Position numbers and translations under genes: made by a program. This document shows, piece after piece, positions 45,935 through 58,600 of a stretch of 64,000 nt of DNA. The notes under the pieces are model-generated. The model was not told the origin of the DNA and made no database searches. It saw only the letters and a program-made list of their open reading frames with translations. The stretch is from Azadirachta indica (lineage: Eukaryota; Streptophyta; Magnoliopsida; Sapindales; Meliaceae). The stretch is from contig CM040450.1 of NCBI GenBank assembly GCA_022749755.1, positions 4,206,913 through 4,270,912 of the forward strand, in the 5' to 3' direction. The stretch's first letter is position 1, and each line of letters opens with the position of its first letter.

Positions 45935-47959
45935 CCCTTTGTTCCTCGAATCCTTGAGAATTCAGAACTATTGCTGCCCCTCTGAGACAACTTGGCTAGA
46001 CCAAAATCAGCAATCTTAGGCTCAAATTCATTGTCCAGAAGCATATTTTCTGGCTTCACGTCGCAATGAATAACCCATTCCAGACACTCATGATGAAGAT
46101 AAGCTAGTCCCTTAGCTGTACCCAAGGCAACTTGAAACCTCTCTTTCCATCCAAGAAAATCTGACGAGAATAGATGCTTGTCCGGTGATTGATTTTCAAT
46201 ATACTCGTAGACTACAAGTCTGTGTGTTCCTTCAGAACAGAATCCCCACATTCTCAACAGGTACATGTGATAAAATTTTCCAACTGTACTAACTTCTGCC
46301 CAAAACACTTCTTCTACCTGATAATAAGTTTCTAGTCTCTTAACAGCCACTACCCTTTCATCAGCCAAAACTCCCTTATATACAGCCCCTGAGGATCCTC
46401 TCCCAAGCTCTTCCTTGAAATTTTTTGTTGCCCTCTTCAGTTCAGAATAACCAAACTTCCTGAATTGACTTGCTATCCCTCGATATCCATCTTCCACTGA
46501 GGAGGGCAGACCTTGTTTTCTTAAGAGTAACCACCAACCTAATAGAATGAAGAGAGCTTCGAATGCACCAATAGCCCATGCAAACCCGTAAAAATACATC
46601 CATCTCGTTTTCTTACCAGTAGTGTCATACATAGAAGGAGATCCAAACACAGTTTTGGATTCATGTGAATTGCACGTAAGATTGGTGCTGTTTAAAATAT
46701 TGCGCTCTGATGCCTCCACACTCGCTGGCAATTTTAGATATATGCTACCTGGAAAAGCTGGAGACTTGTAGCCATTATAGAGCAGACTTTTTGTGTAACA
46801 AATTCCTTCCCCGGTTAGCCTGTAGCTAAATGCTTCACAGCGGCAATCATCCAAGCACAATTTCATACAAGATTCCATTGATGTAGACTTAGTGTAGTTG
46901 AGGTCAAAACCATAGTAATCTACTTGTGGAACCTTGACGAATTTGACTTGCCGTGAGCTTGAACAAGTGCTATTGAACTTGGGTTTGCAGCCTGTGTTCC
47001 AATTACCAGGCTCACTTACCTCGTAACCTGGAGGGCAAGTGCACTTTGGCTCTGGTTTATGCGTATAAATACAAATCCCATATCTACCACAGACACCATG
47101 CGCTTTACGCTGCCCTATAAGCGCTACCCATGATATTGTCCATAATCCTGTCTTATTGTTCATGCTATGAAGCCTGAGGTTTCCATCATAATCCAATGTC
47201 AACCTTCTTTTGATCCCCAAACCCATGTCAATAGCACTGAATTCCAGCTTGTCACTCGATAAGAAATGGCCAATGTCATCTAAGACAGCTATTCTGCTAC
47301 TGTTATAAATTGTTCTCCCGTTTACGAATTCATTAAAATCAGTATTAGGCCAATACAAACTTGAAATTTCAGGCCCATCATACATCAACTTCAATACGTT
47401 ATCACTATCAAAATATAAACTAAAATACCCCGAAGCATAATTTCCTAGTTCCAATCGAGAAATCAGCTTAGTGCTCTTTCTAAAGGGGTTGATGAGGAAG
47501 AAGTGTATCAGTAGGAAAATCAAAGCTTTGCCATAGAACTTTACCGCGTACGTCCTTCAGCACAAGGTTTCCAGAATCCAAAAGCTCTGCTCTACTAGCA
47601 CTAGTGTCTGTGGTGTTAGTCATCCAAATGACTGTGCCATCAACATCGGTCACGACCATGGCTCCATTTCGCTGTAGAGTAGCTCTCGAGCCCTTGCCGT
47701 TGAGAGGTCTGTCGCGGTTAGCTGTCCAAACAACAGTCCTGTCTTTAGAGTAAGTGTACCAGATTGAGAACCAGTAAGCATTTTCACCACGGCCGTAAAA
47801 GCCACAGGTGAATGTCTTGTCCGGAGAAGTTAACACGTCTGAATCATCTTCAACTGATAAAGAAGACGCCCTGATCAAGAAGTTTTCGCTTCTTGAAGTA
47901 TCCAAAAGGCAGAATAAAACGATTAAAACAATTAAGAAAGAAGGCAAATTTGGAAACAT
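45931..47959 (-). pseudogene. G-type lectin receptor kinase, frameshifted and C-terminally deleted
   Basis: From the ATG at 47959 (MFPNLPSFLIVLIVLFCLL, signal peptide) the frame covers the bulb lectin domain. It shifts near 47484-47488, where a run of four G replaces the three of the intact genes. It resumes through S-locus, EGF, PAN, membrane and kinase regions (GRGSSG loop, VAVKRL, HCDVKPENMLLD, DFG). It ends at SRIRGTKG followed by a stop at the deletion joint, losing APE and the whole C-lobe core. Both defects rule out a working kinase; a secreted lectin-only product from the 5' frame is conceivable. The frame also extends upstream of 47959, but the signal peptide alignment favours this start. 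Confidence 0.88.
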
Positions 47960-48056
47960 TGAAGCCTGGAATGCCAAGCTTACAGAGTTTGGTTTAGAGT
48001 TTTGCGGAGAGGAAGAGGTTTGTTGGTACGAGTTCTGCGAAGTATAATTTATACTA

Positions 48057-48063
48057 GAATGTG
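48057..48063 (-). promoter_or_regulatory. Likely TATA box of the 47959 kinase pseudogene
   Basis: TATAAAT on the minus strand about 100 bases upstream of the ATG, comparable with the intact genes' TATAAATC. Confidence 0.4.
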
Positions 48064-48245
48064 CACAGAACCTATAGTCCTGAACCCATTGACTGCAACT
48101 GTCAAAAATTAAGACGAAGGAGGCCACGGTTTGCAGCACAGATTTATATTTTATTACATATGAGAGTGAGACTTTAAGCATGTCAATAATTTAATTTTTC
48201 AGCTTCCAGTTTGCTGAGGAAAGAAGGGATGACCTCTCATTTCGT

Positions 48246-48520
48246 AAAGCAAGATGAAACAGAATAGTTTATATTATTATGGTGAGAAGATTTACTGATT
48301 TTCATGCTAACGGTGATTTCAAAGATTCAAATATTTTACACCAAATCAGCGGTGCAAAATAGGACTGATACTGATTTGTACAAAAAAGAATTTAGTAGAC
48401 ATGATATAAGAAATTCAAGTCGATGACTTGGTCAAAAATAACACAGTGGAGATGATTCTACGAATTCTAACAGAAGAAAAGAAAAACAAATAATTTTAGA
48501 AGAATATCTAGTTGTAAAGC
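48246..48520. repeat. ~270-bp direct repeat, unit a
   Basis: It begins AAAGCAAGATGAAACAGAAT and ends near GAATATCTAGTTGT. The same unit occurs at 54323-54592 and 54593-54861. Its start loosely matches the kinase 5' flank near 18340, so the unit probably comes from the kinase upstream region. Confidence 0.9.
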
Positions 48521-49192
48521 AAAATGACTTGAAAATAAGTTTATGAATAAAATAATTCTCTTGACTTTGGTAATTATTCTCTGATACTAATTTACCCCAT
48601 GAAGAGATCGGGACTAGAGAGTTGATGAGTAAAATAATTGTGAATTAATTTGAAAATAATAAGTTAGAAAATTGTTGATGATTTGAAATAAGGATTAATT
48701 TTGGAAAATAAATTTGAGATTACACGTTCAAGAATTGGAATATTAAATTAAAAATTGTATGAATAAAATAAGAACAAATAGTTTTTGAAAATGAAAATAT
48801 TTTATTGATGGCTGGGGAATATTATACAAAGAATTTTTACACTAAGTCTTTTTCTCCTAAGTTTGCCTCCTCAACAGAGGAAACAATTGTTTAATTTATA
48901 GATACATTTGAATAACTCTTATATAATTAATGAATACAATTATTGAATACAATAAAATTGACTAAAGGAAAAGAAAGATGCTTGTTGTCTGTCACATGTC
49001 TTTATCTTGAATAGTTATCCTTAAAGGATGCTTGATGTCGATCACATGATAGATATGTCTTGTATAATTATCCTTGAATATTCTTAAATAATTGTCCTTG
49101 TTGTCGGCCATGTGCTTTTGTCTGAACTTGAATAATTACAAATCAAATGAGTCTTGAGAGAATGGCTCACCATATGGGTCATCTGTTGGTGA
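48521..49192. other. Probable pararetroviral non-coding region
   Basis: No ORF. It lies between repeat unit a and the viral second ORF. It contains diverged internal repeats (GATGCTTG(T/A)TGTC-GTCACATG near 48980 and 49030, and TTGTCGGCCATGTG near 49095). Viral origin is inferred from position only. Confidence 0.4.
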
Positions 49193-50359
49193 TTAAATAA
49201 ATCCTGTTGAAGATTTTTTAGTGTCATTATTTTCTTCTTCCATTTTCTTGATTAGCTCGTTGAACATTTTGGCATAGTACTGTCTCTTATTCTTTTGAGG
49301 AATGTTTGAGCTGGCCTTGTCAGGGGGAGTAGAAGTCCTCTTTGGAGGCGGAGAAGAGACTTCTTTGACTACTTTTACAATCGTTTTTTCTGACTTTAGC
49401 CATTGAGTAATTGTGGATGGAATAATTTTGTTTAAATCATATTTGTCCCACCATTTAATTTTGAATTCTCTTAATAAGGACAGATTACATTCTGAATAAA
49501 ATCTTTTTACTGTAAAATTTCATGAAAGGATCCATGGTATTGAGAATCTAATATGGAAATTGAGTTCAGCAAAAAATGGTTGATTAGTTTTTGAGATATT
49601 TTTCTTGAATCAGGGAAAGGATTCTTGGATAACTTGTTGTGGGTAAATAGATAGTTCAAGTCCTAAAAAGAACCACCATTCTTGAAACCAAGATGGTGTG
49701 AGATTTGCACAAATTGGGTCAAATTGAATAAATCAGGAATAGTCAAATAATCTAAAGAAAAACATATTGAACTATGTTTTTTGATAATCAATATAATTGT
49801 ATCTTTCCGGTTTGTAAGGTACGGAAAAAGGTACGGTTGAGTATATGGAGGTTGCAGGAAATTTTTTAGGTGATAAGATCTTTTTAATTTTGTAGGTGGA
49901 GTAGGTGATTTGGTTAAAATCTTTTGGCTTATGGTGATGGTTAATTTCTACAGATTTTGTGTTTATTAGGATGAATTCGTAAAATCTTCTATTTTTGAGT
50001 GGGATATCGGTAAGGAATTGGAAATCAGGATGGAATAATCTATTGGTAAGGCTATAAAAATCTTTTAATTAGATTGGTTTATCATAAGGGCTGACTTAGA
50101 TATGCTGTGCTTGGGATTTTGTTTTGTATTAGGATTTTTGAGTAGGAACTTGTGTAGAAGACACAATATTTTTCTGGGTAGATGACCTAGGTTGGGTAGA
50201 AATCCCGGTTTTTATAACTTGAGTATAGGAGAGAGGAGGATACTCTTAAATTGAAAAAATCATACCTGTTGTTGATGCAACTGGAATATTACCGTAAGTA
50301 GGGATGGAGATTTGAGTCGTCATTGCATAATCTGAAGGTTTCATATTTTTGCCAGACAT
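49193..50359 (-). pseudogene. Pararetroviral second ORF, unknown function, broken
   Basis: An ATG at 50359 lies ~95 bases downstream of a TATA box and opens a frame that can be followed, with several in-frame stops, to 49193. The C-terminal part is Lys/Glu-rich (KMFNELIKKMEEENND). It corresponds in position to the extra ORF of Florendovirus-type genomes. I do not recognise a functional domain. The identification rests on position and shared decay with the upstream polymerase. Confidence 0.55.
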
Positions 50360-50452
50360 TTTCGGTTTTCTCTCAATGTTTGAGTTTCACTCTCTATCTT
50401 TCCTTGTAAAAACTCTCTCGTAAGATAGTTTGGTAAAGAATTGGATTCTCCC

Positions 50453-50460
50453 TTTATATA
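50453..50460 (-). promoter_or_regulatory. Pararetroviral TATA box
   Basis: The minus strand reads CCTATATAAAGGGAG between the RNase H remains and the second ORF, where caulimovirids place the pregenomic RNA promoter. Confidence 0.65.
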
Positions 50461-50464
50461 GGAA

Positions 50465-53400
50465 ATTTAAAAATCAAAGTTGGACAGAATTGCTGTCATC
50501 TTGCAAATATTTGCTTGGAAACCAAATTTTTAACATTTTTTTCTAAAACCTCTTTTGCAGATTTACAGTCAATACGTAATAAATAGTTTTTATTGAATAA
50601 GTCATCTTGGAATTTCATAATACATAAAATAATTGACAATACTTCTTTTTTAATTGTTGAATAATTTTTTTGAACTCCTATCCAAACACCTGAATGGAAT
50701 CTAATTATTAATTCTTTATCACTTCTATCAGTTTTTTGTTTGAGTATTCCACCATAACCTATGTCTGAAGCATCAGTTTCGACTATAAGGGTTGCACTAG
50801 GATCTGGAATAGATAAACATGATAAAACTTTAATCTTTTATTTAAGAAGCTTGACTACCTTAGTATGTTCTTTAATCCAATTAAGAGGATTTTTCCTTAA
50901 TCTTTGGTACAATGGTTCACAAAGTCGTCTAAGGTTTATGAAAAAATCTGCTACATAATTTAGTGATTATAAAATCTTTGTAATTGAGTTTTCTCCCTAA
51001 TTTCATCTGGAAATTTTGAAGCAAATTCGATTGATCTATTAATATGTTGAATAGTACCTTTATAGATTTCATGACCTAAAAATCTAATCTTGATTTGAAA
51101 TAATTTCATTTTAGTGGCTGATACTGTTAGACCATTCTTTTTGACCACATGTAGAAATAAATTTAAATGTTTAAAATGTTGTTCTATTGAATTGGAAAAG
51201 ATAAGGATATCATCAATGTATATAATAGAAAAATGTGTATAAGGGTTGAATATGTCATTCATAATATTTTGGAATTCTGAAGGGGCATTTTTGAGTCCAA
51301 ACAGCATTATGTTCCATTGGTAATGGCTAAAAGGTACCGTAAAGGCTATCTTGTATCTATCTTTTTCATCTATTTGGACTTGCCAAAATCCATTCTTCAT
51401 ATCGAATTTTGAAAATATTACATTATTGTATAATTTTTTGATTAAATCTTTTTTATTAGGGATTGGATACCTAATCTATTGAAGAACTTTGTTTAAAGGT
51501 TTGTAATTAATAACTAATTTAGGGACTCCTCTTTCTATTTCGGAATTTTTGTTAATATAAAAAGCTGGACAACTCCAAGGAGATTTAGATTTCCTAATAC
51601 GTCCTTTATTGAGTAAGTCATTAATTTCTTTTTTACAATGTTCTAAAAGGTCATTATTTATTTGAATAGGACGAGTTTTGTAGGAATTTATTTTTTATTA
51701 AAATGTTTTTCATATGAGAGTTGAACTATATGCCTTTTCCTTTCCCAAAAAGCATTGGGTAAGTCCGAACATATTTCTTTTTCTAACATTAATTGAAGTT
51801 TTTGAACTCGAGCTTGAATAGTAAGATTCTCTAATTGTTTTTCTACTTTGTCATACTGGATTTCTTTTTGTAAGGCTTGGATGTGATTCTTTTTGTTGGA
51901 TATGATGTTGAGCTGTCGGGTAATAAAATTTTCTTGAAATAAATTGATCTCTTTTTGACTAATAGGAGACAAGAAATGAAAGGTAATTTGTTTACCTAAC
52001 ACGTGAGTATGGATTCCCTTGTCATCTACAGTGAAGGGGTATATTTGGGTCAAAAATGGAGTAACTAAAATAATGTTTTGGCTAAAATTTTTGACTAAAG
52101 TAAAATTATTCCTAAAACAATAATTATTATTACAGATTTTTGCATTTGATAATTGGTACCTAACGTTGAGACTTGAACCGTTTGCACCATATAATTTTTC
52201 ACTAGTTTTTTCATAAAATTGTGTTGGTATTATTCTTTTTTTAATACAATTTTAATCAGCATTGGAGTCAACTAAGGCTGTGGTTTCTAAGTGGAAACTA
52301 TTTCCTATATAGAGTGATATGTGAATATACCATTTTTGAAAATTGATTTTACTAACAAGTTGAATAAACGTATCATTAGGATTATTAGTGGAATCTAATT
52401 CTATAAAATTATCAGGTTAACTAATTTTTTTTTGTTTTCTAGTGGAATTCTCTAGTAACTTTATTCTAACATTATTTTGTAATTATTGTAATTGTTGTTC
52501 TTAAATCTTTTGTTCTAATTTCTTGAGTTGTTTTTTAAGTAATTTAACTTCTTGTTGTAATTCTCCTGTAGTAACTTGTTTAAAAAGACTTTGAGTAGGA
52601 TATTTATCAAAAATTTTATTAAGACTAAATGATTCTGGAGTACTAAGGTGTTGTTCTTGAGTAAGAATATTTTTGAGTTTAAGCAAGTATTCTCTTTTTA
52701 CATCAGGATCTTCTATTTTATTTATAATATTTAAAAAAAATTGTTTATCTTGTTTTCTATTTGATATCATGTTAAATGATTGACAATGACATATTCTTTC
52801 ACTACAACTACAGTCTTGAATACTATTTATGTCACTAGAATTATCTATTTCTTGAATAGTTTCAGAAGAATCGGATTGACCACTAGAATTTTCGCTAAGG
52901 AGAAGTTGGCTAAATTTTTGTTTAAGATCTTCATCATTTTTGAATATTTCATTAATCTTATTTCTTGTTCTGCAGTTAGTGGAAGTATGGCCTGATTTCT
53001 TACAGGTCCAACAAACTATGAGCTTTTTACTATGTTTGGACTTATTACGTTTTTTATTCTTTTTATAATAAGCTTCATTAAATTAGGCTTTTTTATGTTT
53101 TAGAGGATAAGTAATAATTTTGGGCTTATGTGTTTTTCTACGAGATGGGCTGTGAGATTGTCATAATCATATTGAGCACAAAAATTTCCTACGATTTATT
53201 TAAAAGAATATTTCTCACTATTTTTCTTATATTTTTGTTCTTGACATAAGACTAAACCTTCTTTTTTAACAAATGCAAAAAGTTGACCATAAGTAATGAT
53301 GTCCCAAGGGATTGAACTACCTTCGGTAATTTCTACTAATTTTTTGAGTACTCTATTTAAAAAGAATTTGGGTAATCATGCAATAAATCTTTCTTTCCAA

Positions 53401-54322
53401 AAAGAGGCATTGCAGTCCTGTCATTGAAATATATGTGTAACGAAAATATCTTTATACCATCTAAAGTCACCTAAGGTTGGACCTCTAAAATTTGTAAGTA
53501 CTAATTTTGAACTTTGGAGTTCTTCCTGAGGATTACCTATTAAATGCATGACTATAGTGTGGATGAGTACTTCTACGGTATTTTGAGTTTCTTTGACCTA
53601 TTGAAATCTTTGATCATCTTCTATTATAAGTTGTTTTACGTGATTGAGTATATTTTGTTGAGTAGACGTATTAAGACTATTATCCCACCAATATTTAAGG
53701 GATCCTGTAAATCCTACTACTATTAATTTAGCGGCTTGATGGTCAGTGTTTTTTACAGTTTTATAAGCTATTACAGCCATTCCTATTTCTTGGAGTACAT
53801 TTATAATTTCATATTCGGATCTACCATCTATGTTCCATTCATAAATAGCTTCATCGGTGTATTGAGTAGTAACATACTTAAAACATTATTTATATTGAAT
53901 ATCCGGTGGAGTAGGTTTAGGATAATAATTTCTAATTAATGTGTTTTTCCAATTATTAGGTTGCCTAATTTTTCTTTGTAACCTATTAATTTCTAAGGGT
54001 TCACTATCCTCATCTTGGCTCTGGGTTTGACTATTTAAAGTTTCATTTATGGTATTAAGATTGGAAAGTCCTGGTAATGATGATAATTTTTTATTAATTT
54101 GATCTAAAAGGTCAATTTTGGGAAAATGAGTAATTTATTTATCTTTTTGCGGTAATAGTTGGAGTTTGAATAGAGGTGGGGTCACACTAGAAGGAAAACT
54201 AGGATTATGGGTAGTTTAGTCTATTTTATCCTCTATATGACTAACTTGTTTAGAAATGCTATGTAATATTTGATTTTAGTAATTATTCTGTTCATAGAGT
54301 TTTTTAATGTCTCCAACTCTCT
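50465..54322 (-). pseudogene. Pararetroviral polyprotein remains (coat, protease, RT, RNase H)
   Basis: The coat-protein region spans about 54100-53010 (recognisable TIYEWNIDG-type and WWDN segments at ~53850 and ~53690). It ends with a CX2CX4HX4C zinc knuckle (CWTCKKSGHTSTNC, ~52970-53013). A Lys-rich coiled segment follows (52501-52770). The protease site near 52262 reads VDSNAD, where D-T/S-G is expected. The longest RT piece is 50960-51400 with YIDD at about 51205. RNase H remains run to ~50465. Many stops and shifts separate the pieces. No complete enzyme is encoded. Confidence 0.85.
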
Positions 54323-54592
54323 AAAGCAAGATGAAACAGAATAGTTTATATTATTATGGTGAGAAGATTTACCGATTTTTGTGCTAACGTTGATTTCAAA
54401 GATTCAAATATTTTACACCAAATCAGTGGTGCAAAACAGGACTAATACTGATTTGTACAAAATAGAATTTAGTAGACATAATATAAGAAATTCAAGTCGA
54501 TGACTTGGTCAAAAATAATACAGTGGAGATGATTCTACAAATTTTAACAGAAGAAAAAATAAATAAATAATTTTAGAAGAATATCTAGTCGT
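54323..54592. repeat. ~270-bp direct repeat, unit b
   Basis: Tandem with unit c and matching unit a on the other side of the viral insert. Confidence 0.92.
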
Positions 54593-54861
54593 AAAGTAAG
54601 ATGAAACAGAATAGTTTATATTATTACGGTGAAAAGATTTATCAATTTTTGTGCTAATATTGATTTCAAAGACTCGAATATTTTACACCAAATCAGTGGT
54701 TTAAAATAAGACTAATACTAATTTGTACAAAAAAGAATTTAGAAGACATAATATAAAAAATTTAAGTTGATAACTTGGTCAAAAATAATATAGCGGAGAT
54801 GATTCTACGAATTCTAACAGAAGAAAAGAAAAACAAATAATTTTAGAAGAATATCTAATCG
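54593..54861. repeat. ~270-bp direct repeat, unit c
   Basis: Directly follows unit b and is more diverged from unit a than unit b is. Confidence 0.92.
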
Positions 54862-55679
54862 GCAGGAAATAATTAATTGGGAATGTGAATTGAGCCAAAA
54901 TTGAAAAAATTAGAAAGTCCTTTCCGTGTTCGACTCTTGGTTAATAAAGTTTGTCTTTTCTACGAAAATACTCTTAATTGAATTCTGCTATTGATGTGTA
55001 ATAATGCAACTTTCACTAAATATATTATTTTAAATGCATTTTCTTTTAAGTGTCACATCAAATTCGTAAGCAAACCTAAAAAAAGATAGATTAAAGCTAT
55101 TTAATTGTGGAATCCCTCAATTTTCGTCCCAATGGGAAAGTCAAAACACGAATTCTATGAGCCGCCTCTCCGGTCTCCTCACGCTCAACAGTGTTGAAGA
55201 CTCTAGATTCGTTGTGGCGTGTGCCCACATATTATCGATATTAAAAATTCGATTCAGCTAATAATAAAATAGTTTACAACCTTTTTCCTGCAAATTCCTA
55301 TCGTTCGTTCTGTTCTGTTAATATGTAAAATATTAAGTACTAATATTATTTCTCCATAATTAATTGATTTTAGTATAAGGTAACCATGGAAATAGAATTT
55401 TGTTTATGATGGGCATTCGTGTTTCATTCTCAATTACAAGGTAACTAGATTGCAGATGCACAACAGAACAATTAGAGGAATTAAAGAATTCAGAATTTCA
55501 TGATTTATCATTCATTAAATCACAGAAATGAAAATATTCCAACACCCCCCAATTCCCAGTCACTAAAAGAATAGCTGTACAAAATAAATACATTTTAATT
55601 TTACACAGTAAAATATGCCAAGTCATCAGGAAAAAAAAAAAAAGAAAGAATTAAAAAAAAGAAACGTAAAAAACTTAAG
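54862..55679. other. Spacer and ATG1 3' flank
   Basis: The right part is the 3' UTR/flank of ATG1 and is duplicated at 24370-24860. GAGCCGCCTCTCCGGTCTCC near 55160 is related to the kinase 5' flank at 18447, so this is where the kinase array meets ATG1. No gene. Confidence 0.55.
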
Positions 55680-58600
55680 CTATGCTTGATCCTGGCACTT
55701 GAGAAGAGCCATCCTCTGTGATCTCGAATGACCTTGCCGGCTATTAAGTATCTCGATGTAATTTCGGAGCCTGTACCGGTCTGAGTTTGTGAGAGAAAAA
55801 GGTGGGTTGAGGATGAGAGATGGTGCTTCCACTAGAAGAAAGGCTAATAATCTCACTGCTTTTGAATACAGTAAACTTGCACTTTCCATATCACCCATCA
55901 GCTCATCAACCTGCCAAGAAATGCCACAACTTCCAAGATGATTGCTTGTTTCAAATTTTCAACGAGTATATATCATCAGATGAGGAAGTAAATGCGCGTA
56001 ATGATCAAATTGAAAAATAAAAATAAAGAGTACTCACTCCTCCATGTCTGCCAAAAGCAAGGGCAGCTTGAAATATTGTCTCCATTGCATCCGGCATCTC
56101 CGTATTTCCTGCAATCTCGATGAAAATATAACATTTATAAAATGATAATACACAAGCCACATTTCCACCGTTTAATTTAACAACATTAGGTACACAGAGA
56201 TGTTCCTGTCATCAGGGTTCTACAAAAAACATACATAGCCTCCGGTATAAAGTAGAATACATTTCTTCAATAAATAAATAACTTTTTAATATGAGGATGC
56301 ATATAAACCCCAGGATAAACCTCCAAAATCCTTGTAAGTTCGTGAAAGCTTAAACCAAAACCAAAACCCCTCCACACCAAGATCTACAAAACATTCATAA
56401 CCTCCAAAATCCTTCTCTGGGCATGCAGCACTTCAACTGCCAATTTGTGGGTTCTCAAACAACTATTCTATATCAATATAAGTAATAGGCAACATCCAAA
56501 AATAAAAGATTGTCAACAATTTATATGGTTATCCTCCTCTTTTTATGTCTTAACTGTTTTTGTTTTCATGAGATTAGAAATATACAATTTACCATTCAGA
56601 ATATTGATAAACCACTAATGATTCAGAAAAGAAGCACAAAAACATCAGTTATTAATCAAATAGGAATCATTTGATCATACAGGACACTGCTAAAACAGCA
56701 ATGCTAAAAACTAAAAAGCATATAAGAAGATGGGGAAGTTCTCTATATCGTCAAAATAATTAAATAACCAAAGGCCATACCGGGCTCAATGACCTTAGCA
56801 AGTTCCTCAGCATGCTCAACCTCCCTAAGAAACTCCCTCTCAATCTGAGAAGAAATATTCTCTAGCTCTTGCGTGTTAACATCTGGAGATTCTTCTGTAT
56901 CAGTGGTAGACTGTTTCTTCCTGGTGCTCCTCAATCTAGTAGTCTCTCCACTTGGACTTCCATCCATAGCTGACGCAGCCTGTGTATGGCAAATATGCAA
57001 TGCTTGCTTCCAAATTGCAAGAATCACAAGCTGAATTGAGAATACTTCTAGATGCTTTCCTGCCTCAATCTATTCAGACAAAAGTAACAATTTTGAAATT
57101 TAAATACTGAACAGTACAACAGATATCAGTAAAACAGTTCATGATGCTTCAGAGAAGAGATTGAGAATCTAGACTAGCCACGTGCCCCACATGCAAGCAG
57201 CAACCATAATTTATTCTGAATGAATTCAAAAGTTTACCTGATCATGATCATTACAAGTTTATTAACCCAATAATGAGAGATGAACTTTAAAGCTTCACCA
57301 TACGTTGACCATTCTATTTAACTATGCTTACACTGAACAGTTTTTGTCATGCAGCAAATGAATGGTTTAATCAATTATGCACACAAGATACTACCCCCTG
57401 TGTAAGCCACAATAATGAGGGATGAACATTAAAACTTTACCATATGTTGACCATTCTATTTAATTATGCTTACACTGAACAGTTTTGTCTTGCAGCAAAC
57501 AAATGGTTTGATAAATTATGCATAAGATACCACCCCCTGTGTGAGCCACAATAATCTACCATTGATATACAATAACAAGATCTGTCAAACCAAGGCCAAA
57601 CTAATGGTTCCAAGAAAAGCCCAACATAAGTCCAAAATGAGAAAAATCATAGCTGATCTTCTACGTATATCTGACGTTTGGACATGAACCAAAGAAAAAG
57701 ACAAGGAACACAAACTTTGGGTAGTTTCGGCACTAGGTCAACTGTGATTATGTTTCACAAGGAACTATCTACAATCAATTCCATTATACATACTTCATTT
57801 TCAACTTCTCCAAAGAATAACATTTATTATGCCCTGACAAACTATTTTGATTATACAAACGAGCATGCCATGACTTACCTTTCCATGTACTAATTCCGTG
57901 ATGGCAGATGCACACCGCTGCAGTGACTTTATCCTCGTCATGCAGTGAGTCGATGGCTGCTCCAAAGCATCTGCCATATCCACAGACCCTAGAGAAGTCC
58001 CAGGAGCAGAGCTCTGACTCTCCAAGCTTCCAATGCGACAGATGTTACTGTTTGTGGCACCAACGATTGCCATTGGGGCACTCAACATAGTGTTGTTAGC
58101 AACTGATGTTAGTGGTGAACTGTCTGATTTGTGTTGTATTTGGCTTGGTTTGGAAGTACTCGCTGAAGGAGATGACATGTCTACAGGGGGTCCAGAAACG
58201 AGAACATATTCTTGATCAATAAAGTCCAGTGAATCCCCAACTGTGGAAACCATAACAGTAAGATCATTAAAACAAATATGTTTTGGACCCAAATCGTATA
58301 TTACCGAAATGTGAAGTGTAGCACAATGGGATTCTTGATACCTCTTGACCGAGTGTTAGCCACTCTTTGGTCCACGCATTTTGGAGGTTCACTCAGATTT
58401 TCATTTGAAAGTTTACAGTTCTCACGCCTAAAACTAGTATTTTCCAATTTATTTCTGACACTACTACCATATCTAAGATCCACAGAGTTTAAAGCATTTG
58501 ATGTTGCTTCCCTTCCATGTTTTGCATCAACAGAAAATCCATAAGTAGACTTCATTGAGGATCTCCTTTTTAAAAAGGAAGGGCTTCCCTCAGGACCACT

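Larger units (their letters stand above)
49193..54322 (-). mobile_element. Endogenous pararetrovirus (Caulimoviridae, Petuvirus/Florendovirus-like), degenerate
   Basis: On the minus strand the order is coat-protein region, zinc knuckle, protease, reverse transcriptase, RNase H, an intergenic TATA promoter, then a second ORF. RT placed before RNase H without integrase, plus a coat-protein zinc knuckle, identifies a caulimovirid rather than an LTR element. There are no LTRs. The movement-protein region is missing or unrecognisable. Stops and frameshifts break every ORF, so it cannot be infectious. It is flanked by ~270-bp host repeats (48246-48520; 54323-54861). Confidence 0.88.

Noticed and set aside
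45931..48181. Two adjacent ORFs considered as two separate genes
   Set aside because: They are consecutive parts of one lectin-kinase frame split by a single extra G near 47484-47488.
52780..53939. Plus-strand ORFs within the viral insert
   Set aside because: Complements of the degenerate minus-strand coat-protein frame; no domain of their own.
57271..57553. Direct repeats considered as a CRISPR-like array
   Set aside because: Only two long diverged units with no spacers, inside a plant intron.
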